This document shows, one piece after another, positions 38,623 to 48,019 of a stretch of DNA of 64,000 bases (position 1 is its first letter; every line of letters begins with the position of its first letter). The position numbers and the translations under genes were made by a program. The notes below the pieces were generated by a model. That model did no database searches, was not told the origin of the DNA, and saw only the letters and a list, made by a program, of their open reading frames with translations. The DNA lies in NCBI RefSeq assembly GCF_006346335.1, contig NZ_VDMC01000004.1, forward strand, positions 62,001 through 126,000, given 5' to 3'. Source of the stretch: Aequorivita sinensis (lineage in GTDB: Bacteria; Bacteroidota; Bacteroidia; Flavobacteriales; Flavobacteriaceae).

Positions 38623-39360
38623 ATGAGCGATAAGAACAATACTATTTTCGGTATATATCCAGTTAAAGAAGCTTTATCATCTAATGTTAATTTTGATAAA
38701 GTATTTATTCAAAAAGGAATTGATAGCGATAAAATTGAAGGGCTAATAAAAGATCTTGAAAAGGCGAATGTTACAATAAATATAGTTCCTTTTGAAAAGT
38801 TGAATAGATTAACTCGTGGTAATCATCAAGGGATTGTGGCAGTAACATCTCCTGTCGGATTTCACAGTTTAGAAAGTGTTGTGGAGAAAACATTGGAAAG
38901 CAATAAAACTCCCCTATTTCTAATCTTAGATCAAATAACTGATGTTAGAAATTTTGGAGCAATTTTACGTACTGCAGAATGTACAGGTGTAGATGCCGTT
39001 ATAATTCAAAAATCAGGAGGTGCACCAGTTTCTGGGGATACCGTAAAAACTTCTGCTGGAGCAATATTTAAAATACCTATTTGTAAAGTAGATCATATTA
39101 AAGATGCAATCTTTTACCTACAAGGTTCAGGAATTTCCACCATTGCCGCAACTGAAAAAACTGATTCTGAAGTTTATAGCTTGGATTTAAAAAAGCCCTT
39201 AGCTATTGTAATGGGTTCTGAAGGAAAAGGAGTTTCTAAATCTGTATTAACCCTAGTAGACGAACGCGCTTCCCTCCCACTACTTGGAGAGATTAATTCC
39301 TTAAATGTTTCCGTAGCTTGTGGAGCATTTTTATATGAAGTGGTGCGCCAAAGACTATAA
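38623..39360 (+). CDS. rlmB: 23S rRNA 2'-O-ribose methyltransferase (SpoU family, RlmB type)
   Basis: The protein has 245 residues. An N-terminal substrate-binding domain (about 1-80, IFGIYPVKEAL) precedes the SpoU knot domain. Motif 1 is DVRNFGAILRTAECTG, motif 2 is IVMGSEGKGVS, and motif 3 is LPLLGEINSLNVSVACG. The last two build the trefoil knot that binds S-adenosylmethionine. RlmB methylates G2251 in the P-loop of 23S rRNA; other SpoU targets are possible. Confidence 0.88.
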   Translation: MSDKNNTIFGIYPVKEALSSNVNFDKVFIQKGIDSDKIEGLIKDLEKANVTINIVPFEKLNRLTRGNHQGIVAVTSPVGFHSLESVVEKTLESNKTPLFLILDQITDVRNFGAILRTAECTGVDAVIIQKSGGAPVSGDTVKTSAGAIFKIPICKVDHIKDAIFYLQGSGISTIAATEKTDSEVYSLDLKKPLAIVMGSEGKGVSKSVLTLVDERASLPLLGEINSLNVSVACGAFLYEVVRQRL

Positions 39361-39383
39361 TATAAATTTAACCTAATATAGTT

Positions 39384-40178
39384 TTAGTGTTCCCTTGATA
39401 TTTTGTCGTCACTAATGCTATCCGAATTCTTTTTAAACGTATAAACAATTTTAACCCGTTTGGTAATTTGCTCAACGGGTTTTTCATTTTCTACAGGCTC
39501 TTCAATAACCTCTTTAGGCAGTTCAATAAAATTTCCATTTTCATCAAATTGTTTTAAAAATGGATCGTCATCGGGATTATAATCCTCTTTTTCCCATTCA
39601 TATTTTTTATTCTGAATGGGATTTGTTTTAAAAATAAAGGAAAAAACAAGACCTACTAAAAAACCTGATAGATGTCCTTCCCACGAGATTTCAGGATTTA
39701 CCGGAAATACATACCACAACAATCCACCATATAGAAAAACCACGGCTAGAGCTAAAGCAGTTAGCTGAAATTGTTTAGAGAAGATTCCTTTGAAAAATAG
39801 AAACGCAGCTAACATATAAACAACCCCACTGGCTCCAATATGAAGCGATTCTCTCCCTATTACCCAAGTAGCAAAACCTGTCAATAAAAGCCCAAATATT
39901 AAAACCTTCCACCGGATATTTCTATAGAAGTAAAACAAAGCTGAAGATAGAACAAACAATGGAATGGAATTGTTAAACAGGTGCTTTAAACTTCCGTGAA
40001 TAAACGGACTAAATACGATGCCTCTTAGGCCCTCAATATTTCTTGGATATACACCAAATTTATTAAAGTTTACTCCAAAGCGAGATTCAAACCAAAATAC
40101 AATCCATATCGACATTACAAACAGTAATGGATAACCAAAAACATCGGGCGTAAATTTTAATTGATTAGTGTTTTCCAT
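39384..40178 (-). CDS. Rhomboid family intramembrane serine protease
   Basis: The product has 264 residues from the ATG at 40178. The frame opens 11 codons earlier, but the ATG precedes a normal soluble N-terminus. Six hydrophobic helices hold the catalytic Ser117 in GASG and His169 in WEGHLSG, and HGSLKHLFNN (61-70) is the family motif in helix 2. It cleaves membrane proteins within the bilayer. The C-terminal 65 or so residues are charged and probably disordered. It shares a short divergent gap with rarA. Confidence 0.9.
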   Translation of the reverse strand: MENTNQLKFTPDVFGYPLLFVMSIWIVFWFESRFGVNFNKFGVYPRNIEGLRGIVFSPFIHGSLKHLFNNSIPLFVLSSALFYFYRNIRWKVLIFGLLLTGFATWVIGRESLHIGASGVVYMLAAFLFFKGIFSKQFQLTALALAVVFLYGGLLWYVFPVNPEISWEGHLSGFLVGLVFSFIFKTNPIQNKKYEWEKEDYNPDDDPFLKQFDENGNFIELPKEVIEEPVENEKPVEQITKRVKIVYTFKKNSDSISDDKISREH

Positions 40179-40257
40179 AATTAAGAAGTAAGTTACAAAA
40201 AACAATCCCAAAATAAATTTATGATATAATGTCAGTGAATCCGATAGTATAAAATTG

Positions 40258-40265
40258 TAATTTTG
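40258..40265 (+). promoter_or_regulatory. rarA: -7 box TAATTTTG upstream of rarA
   Basis: This is an exact TAnnTTTG match ending 6 nt before the ATG at 40272. No TTG is found about 20 nt upstream. If used, the rarA mRNA would be leaderless or nearly so. Confidence 0.4.
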
Positions 40266-40271
40266 AAGTCT

Positions 40272-41549
40272 ATGAACGCACCACTTGCAGAACGAATACG
40301 CCCCACAACTCTCGAAGGATATTTAAGCCAACAACACTTAGTTGGTCCAAAGGGATCATTAACTTCGCAATTAAGCACAGGAATGATTCCATCGATGCTT
40401 TTTTGGGGTCCTCCAGGAACTGGAAAAACTACCTTAGCCAATATTATTGCCAATTATACAGATAGGCCTTTCTATACATTAAGCGCTATAGACAGTGGTG
40501 TAGCTGCAGTTCGTGAAGTAATTGAAAAAGCAAAAAAAAGCGATAATTTATTTTCTACAAAAAATCCAATTCTTTTTATCGATGAGATTCATCGCTTTAG
40601 CAAGTCGCAGCAAGATTCACTGTTAGGCGCCGTAGAAAAAGGATGGATAACACTTATTGGTGCTACAACAGAAAATCCAAGTTTTGAGGTAATTCCTGCA
40701 TTATTGTCTAGATGTCAGGTTTACATTTTAGAATCTTTTAGCCGTGATGACATGGAAGCGCTTCTAAAAAGAGCTTTAGAAGAAGATGAAATTCTTTCAA
40801 AGAAAGACATAAAACTACAAGAAACTGAAGCTTTAATAAGACTTTCTGGCGGAGATGCACGAAAACTTTTAAACATTTTAGAGCTTGTTGTTCTATCAGA
40901 AAACACCGATAAGATTACAATTACCAACCATATAGTTATGCAAAAGGCACAAAAAAACACCGTGCTTTACGACAAAACTGGCGAGCAGCATTACGATATT
41001 ATTTCGGCATTTATAAAATCAATTAGAGGAAGCGACCCTAATGCAGCAGTTTATTGGCTGGCGAGAATGATTGAAGGTGGAGAAGACATAAAATTTATAG
41101 CTAGAAGGATGGTAATTTTAGCATCCGAAGATATTGGTTTGGCAAACCCAAACGCATTACTCCTTGCAAACAGTACTTTTCAAGCAGTTAATTTAATTGG
41201 CTATCCTGAAGCTCGAATTATTTTAAGTCAATGTGCCATCTATCTAGCTACCTCTGCAAAGAGCAACGCATCATATAAAGCTATAGGTGAAGCGCAGAGT
41301 TTGGTTAGACAAACTGGCGACTTATCTGTCCCTTTATCCATTAGAAACGCTCCAACAAAGCTTATGAAGCAATTAGGCTATGGCAAGGAATATGAATATG
41401 CACACAATTATGAAGGCAATTTTGTGCCTCACGAGTTTTTACCTGAAGAAATAAAAGGCACTACCTTTTATAAACCTGGAAATAATGCAAAAGAAAACTC
41501 ACTTAAAACGTATTTAAAACATCTTTGGAAGGACAAATACGACTTTTAA
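40272..41549 (+). CDS. rarA: Replication-associated recombination protein A (AAA+ ATPase)
   Basis: The product has 425 residues from the ATG at 40272; a TTG three codons upstream is less likely. The Walker A is GPPGTGKT (46-53), the Walker B is LFIDEIHRF and the sensor 1 is GATTENPSF. The C-terminal region [20 protein letters not shown] is the RarA/MgsA tetramerisation domain. It acts at stalled replication forks with SSB. Its stop codon overlaps the convergent gene's stop codon. Confidence 0.95.
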   Translation: MNAPLAERIRPTTLEGYLSQQHLVGPKGSLTSQLSTGMIPSMLFWGPPGTGKTTLANIIANYTDRPFYTLSAIDSGVAAVREVIEKAKKSDNLFSTKNPILFIDEIHRFSKSQQDSLLGAVEKGWITLIGATTENPSFEVIPALLSRCQVYILESFSRDDMEALLKRALEEDEILSKKDIKLQETEALIRLSGGDARKLLNILELVVLSENTDKITITNHIVMQKAQKNTVLYDKTGEQHYDIISAFIKSIRGSDPNAAVYWLARMIEGGEDIKFIARRMVILASEDIGLANPNALLLANSTFQAVNLIGYPEARIILSQCAIYLATSAKSNASYKAIGEAQSLVRQTGDLSVPLSIRNAPTKLMKQLGYGKEYEYAHNYEGNFVPHEFLPEEIKGTTFYKPGNNAKENSLKTYLKHLWKDKYDF

Positions 41550-42352
41550 TTTTGAAGTTTATAAACTTTTAAATAAGCTCCATCGTTAATTTTAAGATCA
41601 CCAGAAGCATCAAAGGCCGCCTTTCCGGTTACACCTGAAGTATCAGTATATTCTAAATGATTGTTGTTTATAACTAAAGTACCTCTTAAAAGTAGTCCAT
41701 CACTAGCTTTATTAGATTCTTCATAAAGTGAAAAACCTTTATCAGTTTTACGTAGCAAGAAGGTTTTCCCTAAATAAGTATAGTTTGAAAACTTAGCATC
41801 TGGGATGTAAATCTCTTTTGTAGTATTTGTATTCTCCTTTACTGTAGATGATACTACCTCCTCTGCTTGTATTTTATTAATAGTAACAACTTCTCTATTA
41901 ACTGCAGATTTTTCACTCAAAAGAACTACATCTTTTTGCTTAACGCGAAGCGAATTAAAACTATTAAACGCTTTTCTTAATGCATCTTGATATGCTTTGT
42001 CGTATTGTTTAAACTTAGTTCTCCCTTCATGAGTTCTAAAAACCTCTTCCCCATTACAATCTCTCAAAACTACCTGGAGTTTAATGCCAATTATACTTTT
42101 TAATTTTTCAACATCAGCAAAAAGACCATCGCAACGATTTGCATTTGGAGCAAGATTTGCCATATATGCATTAAATCCATTTTTTTCTAAATAGAATTCT
42201 GTCATAGAATTCAATTTATACAAATCCTTTCCGTTTAAAAAATCGAATTGCTCTGGCACTATTACATAACTGTAATCGCTCAGTGTTTTGTTCTGAGAAT
42301 TCACTGAAACACTTAAAAATAATGTTGCTAAAAAAAATAATATTCTTGTCAT
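41546..42352 (-). CDS. Secreted protein of unknown function
   Basis: The protein has 268 residues. A signal peptide (about 1-19, VSVNSQ) is followed by a region (about 22-130) with SYVIVPEQFDFLNG and a Cys pair separated by about 30 residues. A Ser/Thr/Asn-rich linker leads to a C-terminal beta-rich part. I do not recognise the family. It starts one base inside the preceding gene's stop (TAATG), so it is coupled to the DUF5723-like gene. It is the last gene of a six-gene run. Confidence 0.75.
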   Translation of the reverse strand: MTRILFFLATLFLSVSVNSQNKTLSDYSYVIVPEQFDFLNGKDLYKLNSMTEFYLEKNGFNAYMANLAPNANRCDGLFADVEKLKSIIGIKLQVVLRDCNGEEVFRTHEGRTKFKQYDKAYQDALRKAFNSFNSLRVKQKDVVLLSEKSAVNREVVTINKIQAEEVVSSTVKENTNTTKEIYIPDAKFSNYTYLGKTFLLRKTDKGFSLYEESNKASDGLLLRGTLVINNNHLEYTDTSGVTGKAAFDASGDLKINDGAYLKVYKLQN

Positions 42353-43764
42353 TAATCGTCAATAATAATGTTGAAACCTAGCTGTAAAGATACACTTTTT
42401 GCCTTTGCCAAATTACCGTATTTAAGAAGGTTGTCGGCAGCCACATAAAAATTTACCGACCCAACATCAGCAGAAACTCCTAAACCTACGTTTGAAAAAG
42501 AATAAGAATCTACGGTATAAGTAGCTTTTGCTGAAATAAACTCGTTTAGTCTTCTTTTGTAATAGAGCGTTCCTGCCAACTGTTGCCCTTTAGGTCGAAA
42601 AATAGAATAAAATTGAACTCCTACATTCTGTTTGTGTAAAACACCTTTATCCATATTCATGCAATCACAATCGTCTGAAGCAAAAAATCTTCCAAAACCA
42701 AAACTCAGGCCTGCATTAATTTTTACAGGTCTAAACTGAGTGTATTTATTGTGAATTGTATCGATTGGAATTTCACGTTCAAATTCATCCTCAATATCGT
42801 CATAATAAGGATAAGTAGATTCACCGTCACTTAATGCTGGAAAGATTAAATTAATTCCGTCGAGGGTATAATTTCCGTGGGCACGATAATTCTCTACATC
42901 TTTTCTATGAAAAATCGCCCCTACATCCAAGGCGCTAACCGTAAGTACAAAAGCATCGTTAATCTCATATGTAAAGCCCAAATCTACTCCTACCCCAATA
43001 TTTCCACCAAATAAGGCTCTACCTAAAACTTCTTTAATTACTTCATTAGGACCATCAAGCTCCCGTAAGGAAGCATAACCAGAAGTTTCAACGCTTACAT
43101 CGGCGTTTTCTACGGTATGCTCATAAATATTTTCCGAATTTTCATCACCAAGTCGGGTAACAAAGGTTCCAGTATTATTTACACTCCGATAACTAAACAT
43201 ACTCGAATAGAGCTTTAATCTAGCACCAACAGTAAGCTTTTCATTAATCTTTTTATTCATTCCAAAATGATAAACCGTCATAAAATCGCCAGTAGTGCTA
43301 ACTTCACCTAAATCAAATTTATAGTCCAAATAATCAATGTTGCCTTCCCATGCCAATATTGCTAAATCTTTAGGGAAGTAACTTATAAAATCGAATTCTT
43401 GATAGATTCCTCCAGAAAAAAATATTTCATTCTTTGCTCTCCATCCAAAGTTTATCAACTCTAATTGCTGAGTAGCAGTAAAGAAATCGGTATTCTTCAT
43501 TTCGAATATCTTTTTTGTGATTCTATCATTAATATTATTATTGCCATTTTTGAAAATATCATAAACCGAAACTCCTGAAGAACCACCGTTAATGTGAATT
43601 TGGGACAACAACGGAATACCATAATGTTTTTTGTGAATTACCTTACTTCCAGGGTTTAACATTAGAGATTGTGGGGTATCATCAAAACCATAGAGTATTT
43701 GCTTATTTTGAGAAATAGCCAATACTCCTACTAGGAATAACATTACAGTCAAAAAATTTCGCAT
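42352..43764 (-). CDS. DUF5723-like outer-membrane beta-barrel protein
   Basis: The protein has 470 residues. A signal peptide (about 1-18, VLAISQ) precedes SLMLNPGS and then repeated amphipathic strands with FGMNKKINEKLTVGARL and GVGVDLGFTYEINDAFVLTVS, like a long-chain-fatty-acid or PorV-like barrel. A CDCMN cysteine cluster lies in one loop. This resembles DUF5723 proteins of Bacteroidota, whose function is unknown. It is coupled to the gene after it, and 4 nt separate it from the lipoprotein gene before it. Confidence 0.75.
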   Translation of the reverse strand: MRNFLTVMLFLVGVLAISQNKQILYGFDDTPQSLMLNPGSKVIHKKHYGIPLLSQIHINGGSSGVSVYDIFKNGNNNINDRITKKIFEMKNTDFFTATQQLELINFGWRAKNEIFFSGGIYQEFDFISYFPKDLAILAWEGNIDYLDYKFDLGEVSTTGDFMTVYHFGMNKKINEKLTVGARLKLYSSMFSYRSVNNTGTFVTRLGDENSENIYEHTVENADVSVETSGYASLRELDGPNEVIKEVLGRALFGGNIGVGVDLGFTYEINDAFVLTVSALDVGAIFHRKDVENYRAHGNYTLDGINLIFPALSDGESTYPYYDDIEDEFEREIPIDTIHNKYTQFRPVKINAGLSFGFGRFFASDDCDCMNMDKGVLHKQNVGVQFYSIFRPKGQQLAGTLYYKRRLNEFISAKATYTVDSYSFSNVGLGVSADVGSVNFYVAADNLLKYGNLAKAKSVSLQLGFNIIIDD

Positions 43765-43768
43765 AGTA

Positions 43769-44314
43769 TTAATATTCCAAAAAATATGTGGTTTTGGATT
43801 TCATATTAAGCGTTCCTTGTAGGTTTTCGTTAGAAGATGGAATAGTTACTGAAACAACAACCTTATTAGCTAATGTAAGTTGCGATATAGCCTCCCCCTC
43901 AACAATATGTGTGAATTCAGTAATTACAGGCGTTGAAACTTCTCCTTGCTCTACGGCAGTCCCTGTTTCATAGGTAATATTGTTTTCTTCACTTAAAAAC
44001 TCAAAGTCAACTTGAAAACTTCGCGGAATAGAATTTGTAAATTTGAAATAAAAATCAGCGCGTTTTAAACTCTCTTGTAAAGTGCTATCGTCCAAAAATT
44101 TAATTTCGGTTGTATCCCGCAATGTAAGAATGGGTGTACCATTAATTGTATCATAAAAGTCGCTTGCCTGCAGATTGAAATAGATTAAATCCAATTCCAT
44201 TATTGGAGATAATGAAATATCTTCAGCTTGATCGAAATCGGTATCTCTAACGCACGCCGTAAAAAAAAGGCATAAAAAAAGACTGGAAATCGATATTACT
44301 AGCGTTCTTATCAT
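43769..44314 (-). CDS. Putative lipoprotein of unknown function
   Basis: The product has 181 residues from the ATG at 44314. An upstream extension to 44404 would run into the HAD gene and lacks a good start. The signal peptide ends FFTAC, so the Cys at about 20 is lipidated. The mature part is beta-rich with alternating polar and hydrophobic strands (for example SFQVDFEFLSE). No family recognised. It lies directly before the DUF5723-like gene, so a paired envelope role is a reasonable guess. Confidence 0.7.
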   Translation of the reverse strand: MIRTLVISISSLFLCLFFTACVRDTDFDQAEDISLSPIMELDLIYFNLQASDFYDTINGTPILTLRDTTEIKFLDDSTLQESLKRADFYFKFTNSIPRSFQVDFEFLSEENNITYETGTAVEQGEVSTPVITEFTHIVEGEAISQLTLANKVVVSVTIPSSNENLQGTLNMKSKTTYFLEY

Positions 44315-44363
44315 AAGTTTCTTTAGGTTACTTATGCATAACGCCTTAAAAATTAAATTATTA

Positions 44364-45053
44364 CTAGAGATAGTCCTTAATTTCAGATAGTTCCTTAACG
44401 GCAATAAAAGGTTTTTTCACTGCTTCATTTCGATAGTTATAAAACAATGTGTGCATCCCAGCATTTTGAGCTCCTAGGATATCGGCTTCAAAACTATCTC
44501 CAATCATTATGCTTTTGTCGGGAGTAACAGAAGCTTTTTCCATGGCGGTATAAAAAACAGTTGGATGAGGCTTTTTTAATCCAACCTCCTCCGATGTAGT
44601 TATAGTTAGGAAGTATTTTTTTAAACCGCTATTATCTATTTTTTTACGTTGAACCTCTTCAAAACCATTGGTTATAATATGAAGTCTATATTTTCCTGAT
44701 AGATAATCTAAGGTTTCAAAGGTATTGCTAAACAAATAATTATCTCCAGGCAACTCATCTATATAACTATTCGCGAGTGAATCTATTAAATCTATAGTAT
44801 AATCGAATGCTAATACATCAAATGTTTTTGACAATCTACCTCTTCTAAGTTCTTGTTTTGTTACGCGTTCTTCACGAAACATTCTCCAATACTCAAGATT
44901 AATTGGTTCGTAAACTTTTAAAAAATCGGAAAGTGGAATGTCTATTTCATGCTTTCTAAAAACGCGTTGGAATGCCAATCCAGAGTTTTTATCGAAATCC
45001 CAAAGTGTGTGGTCGAGGTCAAAAAATACATCCGTTATTTTCTTATTGAGCAT
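44364..45053 (-). CDS. HAD-superfamily hydrolase, YjjG-type nucleotidase
   Basis: The protein has 229 residues. Motif I is FFDLDHTLWDF (nucleophile D12, acid D14), motif II IITNGF, the motif III Lys is in GLKKPHPTVF, and motif IV is MIGDSFEADILGAQNAG. The N-terminal cap after motif I and the WDF wording fit the YjjG subfamily of 5'-nucleotidases, which clear non-canonical pyrimidine nucleotides. Its start overlaps the previous gene's end by 11 nt. Confidence 0.85.
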   Translation of the reverse strand: MLNKKITDVFFDLDHTLWDFDKNSGLAFQRVFRKHEIDIPLSDFLKVYEPINLEYWRMFREERVTKQELRRGRLSKTFDVLAFDYTIDLIDSLANSYIDELPGDNYLFSNTFETLDYLSGKYRLHIITNGFEEVQRKKIDNSGLKKYFLTITTSEEVGLKKPHPTVFYTAMEKASVTPDKSIMIGDSFEADILGAQNAGMHTLFYNYRNEAVKKPFIAVKELSEIKDYL

Positions 45054-46338
45054 ATTCCTGTAGTTTTTCTGAAAATATTTTTCTCCATACCTTTTGATTA
45101 TCTAAGGCAGAAAAGTCTTTGTTAGAGAAAGTCATTGTAAAAGTTCCATTAACGTCATCAACCGCTTTAAGCATTGTAGATACTGTTTTATCAATATCTG
45201 AAGCGTATTTCTTGTTAAATGCCAATGTAGTCATTGCTGACGGATGAATAATTAACGGAGTTTTAATTTCATAATCCAAATCATAAAAAAGAAAAGGGGT
45301 GCAAGTCCCTGCTCTAAACCCAACAGCGTCACGAAAAACCATAGTGAAATCTCGTTTTATTTCGAGCTCTACTAAGTATCTATATAAATCAGGAAGATTT
45401 ACAAGATACTCCGAATTCATCGAACTAGTAAGTGAGCGATTTGTAATTTCTTGCATCCTTCTTTTTTCATCTTTCAACATTTCATAATTACCCAACGCAT
45501 TGAACGAAAACATTAAACCCACCTCCTTATAGTCTGAAACATATTTTATAAGCATCTTAAACTTTTGCCGATGCGTGTTCATACTTTCGTTAAAAGACAA
45601 AGCGTCTCCTAGCATAAAAAAAACTGTAAGTTTAAAATTACTTCGCGTAGATTTATTCACCATCCACTTAAAAGTATCTAAAGGATCTCGCTTAAACCCT
45701 AAAATTACTTGGGTTCGTAAAATGACATCTCTAAATTTTGCTCGAAAAAAACTATCTAAATACCCCACAACTGTTCGGAATAAACCTTTTTGTTTATAGG
45801 CAAATGTTTGTGACGCTTCAATTACAGGGTGAATAACAATTTTCTTTTCGGGGAACTCCATTTTTGGAAAAGCCTCCAAAAGTTGTTCTTTAAATTTATA
45901 TGCCCAGATATCGACAATTGGTTGTTGCAAAAAACCTTCTTTATACGCCAAACTTTCCGAGGCCATGAAACGTCCTAATTCATCTTTTACATGGGGGAGG
46001 TATTCTTCATAGCGAGTAATCATATAAAAACTAGCCGAAAAAATATCAAAGGGTAAAGAACTAATGTTCGAGACTGCAAAAAACCCAAAAGTATCATCCC
46101 ACTTCTTAACCGTAATATCGGTAGCTTCAATCCCTTGTTGTTCTAATAGTCCGTGACTTTGGAAAAAAAGCTCATTCCCCATTGGTTTTTTCCCATATGA
46201 AATTTTAGGGCCTTGATGTGCAATAAATTCTTCAATACCTGAAGTAAACGCAATATCGATACCTAATATCCGCAAACATATATGCTTGAATATATAGGAA
46301 ATTCTAGGAGTAACTTTTTGAGTGTAGATTAACAACAT
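45043..46338 (-). CDS. Polysaccharide deacetylase-like protein
   Basis: The protein has 431 residues and lacks a signal peptide. The N-terminal region (about 20-130, GIDIAFTSGIEEFIAHQGPK) is a separate conserved domain of Bacteroidota deacetylase-like proteins. The C-terminal half resembles the NodB/CE4 fold, with RDAVGFRAGTCTPFLFYDLD matching the FRxGxxxP-type motif. The metal-binding His/Asp motifs of CE4 enzymes are not clear, so catalytic activity is uncertain. It could modify an envelope polysaccharide. It lies between radC (6 nt) and the HAD gene (overlapping). Confidence 0.7.
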   Translation of the reverse strand: MLLIYTQKVTPRISYIFKHICLRILGIDIAFTSGIEEFIAHQGPKISYGKKPMGNELFFQSHGLLEQQGIEATDITVKKWDDTFGFFAVSNISSLPFDIFSASFYMITRYEEYLPHVKDELGRFMASESLAYKEGFLQQPIVDIWAYKFKEQLLEAFPKMEFPEKKIVIHPVIEASQTFAYKQKGLFRTVVGYLDSFFRAKFRDVILRTQVILGFKRDPLDTFKWMVNKSTRSNFKLTVFFMLGDALSFNESMNTHRQKFKMLIKYVSDYKEVGLMFSFNALGNYEMLKDEKRRMQEITNRSLTSSMNSEYLVNLPDLYRYLVELEIKRDFTMVFRDAVGFRAGTCTPFLFYDLDYEIKTPLIIHPSAMTTLAFNKKYASDIDKTVSTMLKAVDDVNGTFTMTFSNKDFSALDNQKVWRKIFSEKLQEYAQ

Positions 46339-46344
46339 AGCGCG

Positions 46345-47040
46345 TTAAAGCATATTTTCATCGGCAAAGCTAAAATACGCTTTTTCAGTAATTATAAGGT
46401 GATCTAGGACCTTAATGTCTAAGCTTTCTCCAGCAACTTTGAGTTTTTTTGTTAATTGTATATCTGCTTGACTTGGTTTTAAAGTGCCCGAAGGATGATT
46501 ATGAGCCATAATTATTCCTACAGCTCCTATTTGCAGTGCTTCCTTAAAAGCTAAACGAATATCAACCACAGTACCTGTAATTCCACCCTTACTTAATTGA
46601 ACGCTTTTTATTATTTTGTTTGAATTATTTAAGTAAAGAATCCAAAACTCCTCGTGAGGAAGATCCCCAATTATTGGTTGAACATACTCAAAAACTGATT
46701 TACTTGAAGTAATCTTTTTTCTTTCCAATGCTTCACCTGTTCTTCTACGTCTACCCAATTCCATTGCAGCAGTAATTGAAACCGCTTTAGCCTCACCTAT
46801 ACCTTTAAACTCCGTTAAATCGGATATCGAAAGTCTTCCTAGTTCACTTAAATTATTATTTACCGAAGCAAGTATCCGCTGACTTAAAGACACAGCACTT
46901 TCGTTTCGGCTACCCGATCCAATTAATATTGCAATAAGCTCTGCATCGCTTAGTGCAATTCTACCTTTCAACAACAACTTCTCACGAGGGCGATCGTCTT
47001 CGTTCCAGTTTTTTATAGAAAATGAATGATTTTCCTCCAT
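46345..47040 (-). CDS. radC: RadC family JAMM protein
   Basis: The protein has 231 residues. N-terminal helix-hairpin-helix (about 1-90, SISDLTEFKGIGEAKAVSI) and a C-terminal JAB/MPN domain with the metal site H180-N-H182 and D193 (HNHPSG then SQAD). The family was once assigned to DNA repair; its true function is unsettled. It heads a minus-strand run of six close genes. Confidence 0.92.
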   Translation of the reverse strand: MEENHSFSIKNWNEDDRPREKLLLKGRIALSDAELIAILIGSGSRNESAVSLSQRILASVNNNLSELGRLSISDLTEFKGIGEAKAVSITAAMELGRRRRTGEALERKKITSSKSVFEYVQPIIGDLPHEEFWILYLNNSNKIIKSVQLSKGGITGTVVDIRLAFKEALQIGAVGIIMAHNHPSGTLKPSQADIQLTKKLKVAGESLDIKVLDHLIITEKAYFSFADENML

Positions 47041-47390
47041 AATACTGTATTTAACACCTTAAAGATAGCGATGAAAAATGAGAAAGCGAAATCAAAAAAC
47101 AATCATAACAAATTGACAATCAACACACAAAGAGCTTAGTCCTAAAAACTAAGTGCTGAAATAAATTTTGATAAGAATTTTCTTAATGACGATTTTAAAT
47201 AAATTTCTCACATTATGATAATTTCGGTCTCACCTAGTAGTTTTTCAGTGGTATTCGCGCTATAATCTACTAAGCTTTAATTATTTAAAACAAGAATGAT
47301 ATATCACTTCTTAACATACATCAATGCACAGTAGAATTATGAACCGTAATTTTGTCTCAAATAATTACGTTTAACATAAAAAAATATATA
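47041..47390. other. Divergent intergenic region between radC and the YceI gene
   Basis: This 350-bp AT-rich gap has a small hairpin (about 47133-47153), a short palindrome (47172-47185) and an exact -7 box TAATTTTG at 47347-47354 directed toward the YceI gene. No gene is seen in it. Confidence 0.5.
47347..47354 (+). promoter_or_regulatory. -7 box TAATTTTG upstream of the YceI gene
   Basis: Exact TAnnTTTG match, 36 nt before the ATG at 47391. No TTG lies about 20 nt upstream, so it is tentative. Confidence 0.35.
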
Positions 47391-47906
47391 ATGATGAAAA
47401 CAAACTGGAAATTAGACCCGACTCACTCTGAAATCGAATTCAAAGTAAAACACATGATGATTTCAACTGTAACTGGAAGTTTTAGCGAATTTGATGCTAC
47501 TGCAGAAACAGAAGATGATTCTTTTAAAAATGCAGAATTCGCTTTTAATGCAAAAGTTGATTCAATTAGCACTAAAAATGAAGATAGAGACACGCATTTA
47601 AAGTCGGATGATTTTTTTAATGCGGAGCAATTCCCACAACTTACATTTAAATCTAAGTCATTTGACGGTGATAAAATGGTTGGCGACCTAACTATTAGAG
47701 ATACAACCAAAGAAATCACTCTTGACGTAGACTTTAATGGTATAGCTGAAGACCCGTACGGACAAACTAAAGCTGGATTAGAGGCTACAGGAACAATAAA
47801 CCGTAAGGACTTCAACTTAAGCTGGAGTGCAGTTACTGAAGCCGGTAATATTGTAGTGAGTGATAAAGTAAAATTAATCGCTAACCTTCAGTTTATCAAA
47901 CAATAA
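47391..47906 (+). CDS. YceI family protein
   Basis: The product has 171 residues from the ATG at 47391; a second ATG follows directly. A frame extension to a TTG at 47352 overlaps the likely promoter box and is not used. The YceI lipocalin-like barrel shows TNWKLDPTHSEIEFKVKHM, FPQLTFKSKSF and DLTIRDTTKEITLDVDF. The family binds isoprenoid or other amphiphilic ligands. There is no signal peptide, so unlike E. coli YceI it should be cytoplasmic. Confidence 0.92.
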   Translation: MMKTNWKLDPTHSEIEFKVKHMMISTVTGSFSEFDATAETEDDSFKNAEFAFNAKVDSISTKNEDRDTHLKSDDFFNAEQFPQLTFKSKSFDGDKMVGDLTIRDTTKEITLDVDFNGIAEDPYGQTKAGLEATGTINRKDFNLSWSAVTEAGNIVVSDKVKLIANLQFIKQ

Positions 47907-47930
47907 TAAAAATACTTTAGTTTTTATCCT

Positions 47931-47992
47931 AAAGGTCGGTAGATTAATGCTTCAAAATCGATTATTCGATCTGAAACTTTGTACCGACCTTT
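47931..47992 (+). terminator. Branched hairpin between the YceI and first pirin genes
   Basis: Outer arms 47931-47941 and 47982-47992 pair perfectly (11 bp). Inside is a small hairpin with arms 47957-47960 and 47967-47970. The trailing T content is only moderate (TTATTTATTT). A terminator of the YceI gene is the simplest reading. Confidence 0.55.
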
Positions 47993-48019
47993 ATTTATTT
48001 AATTTAAAACCTGGAAATA

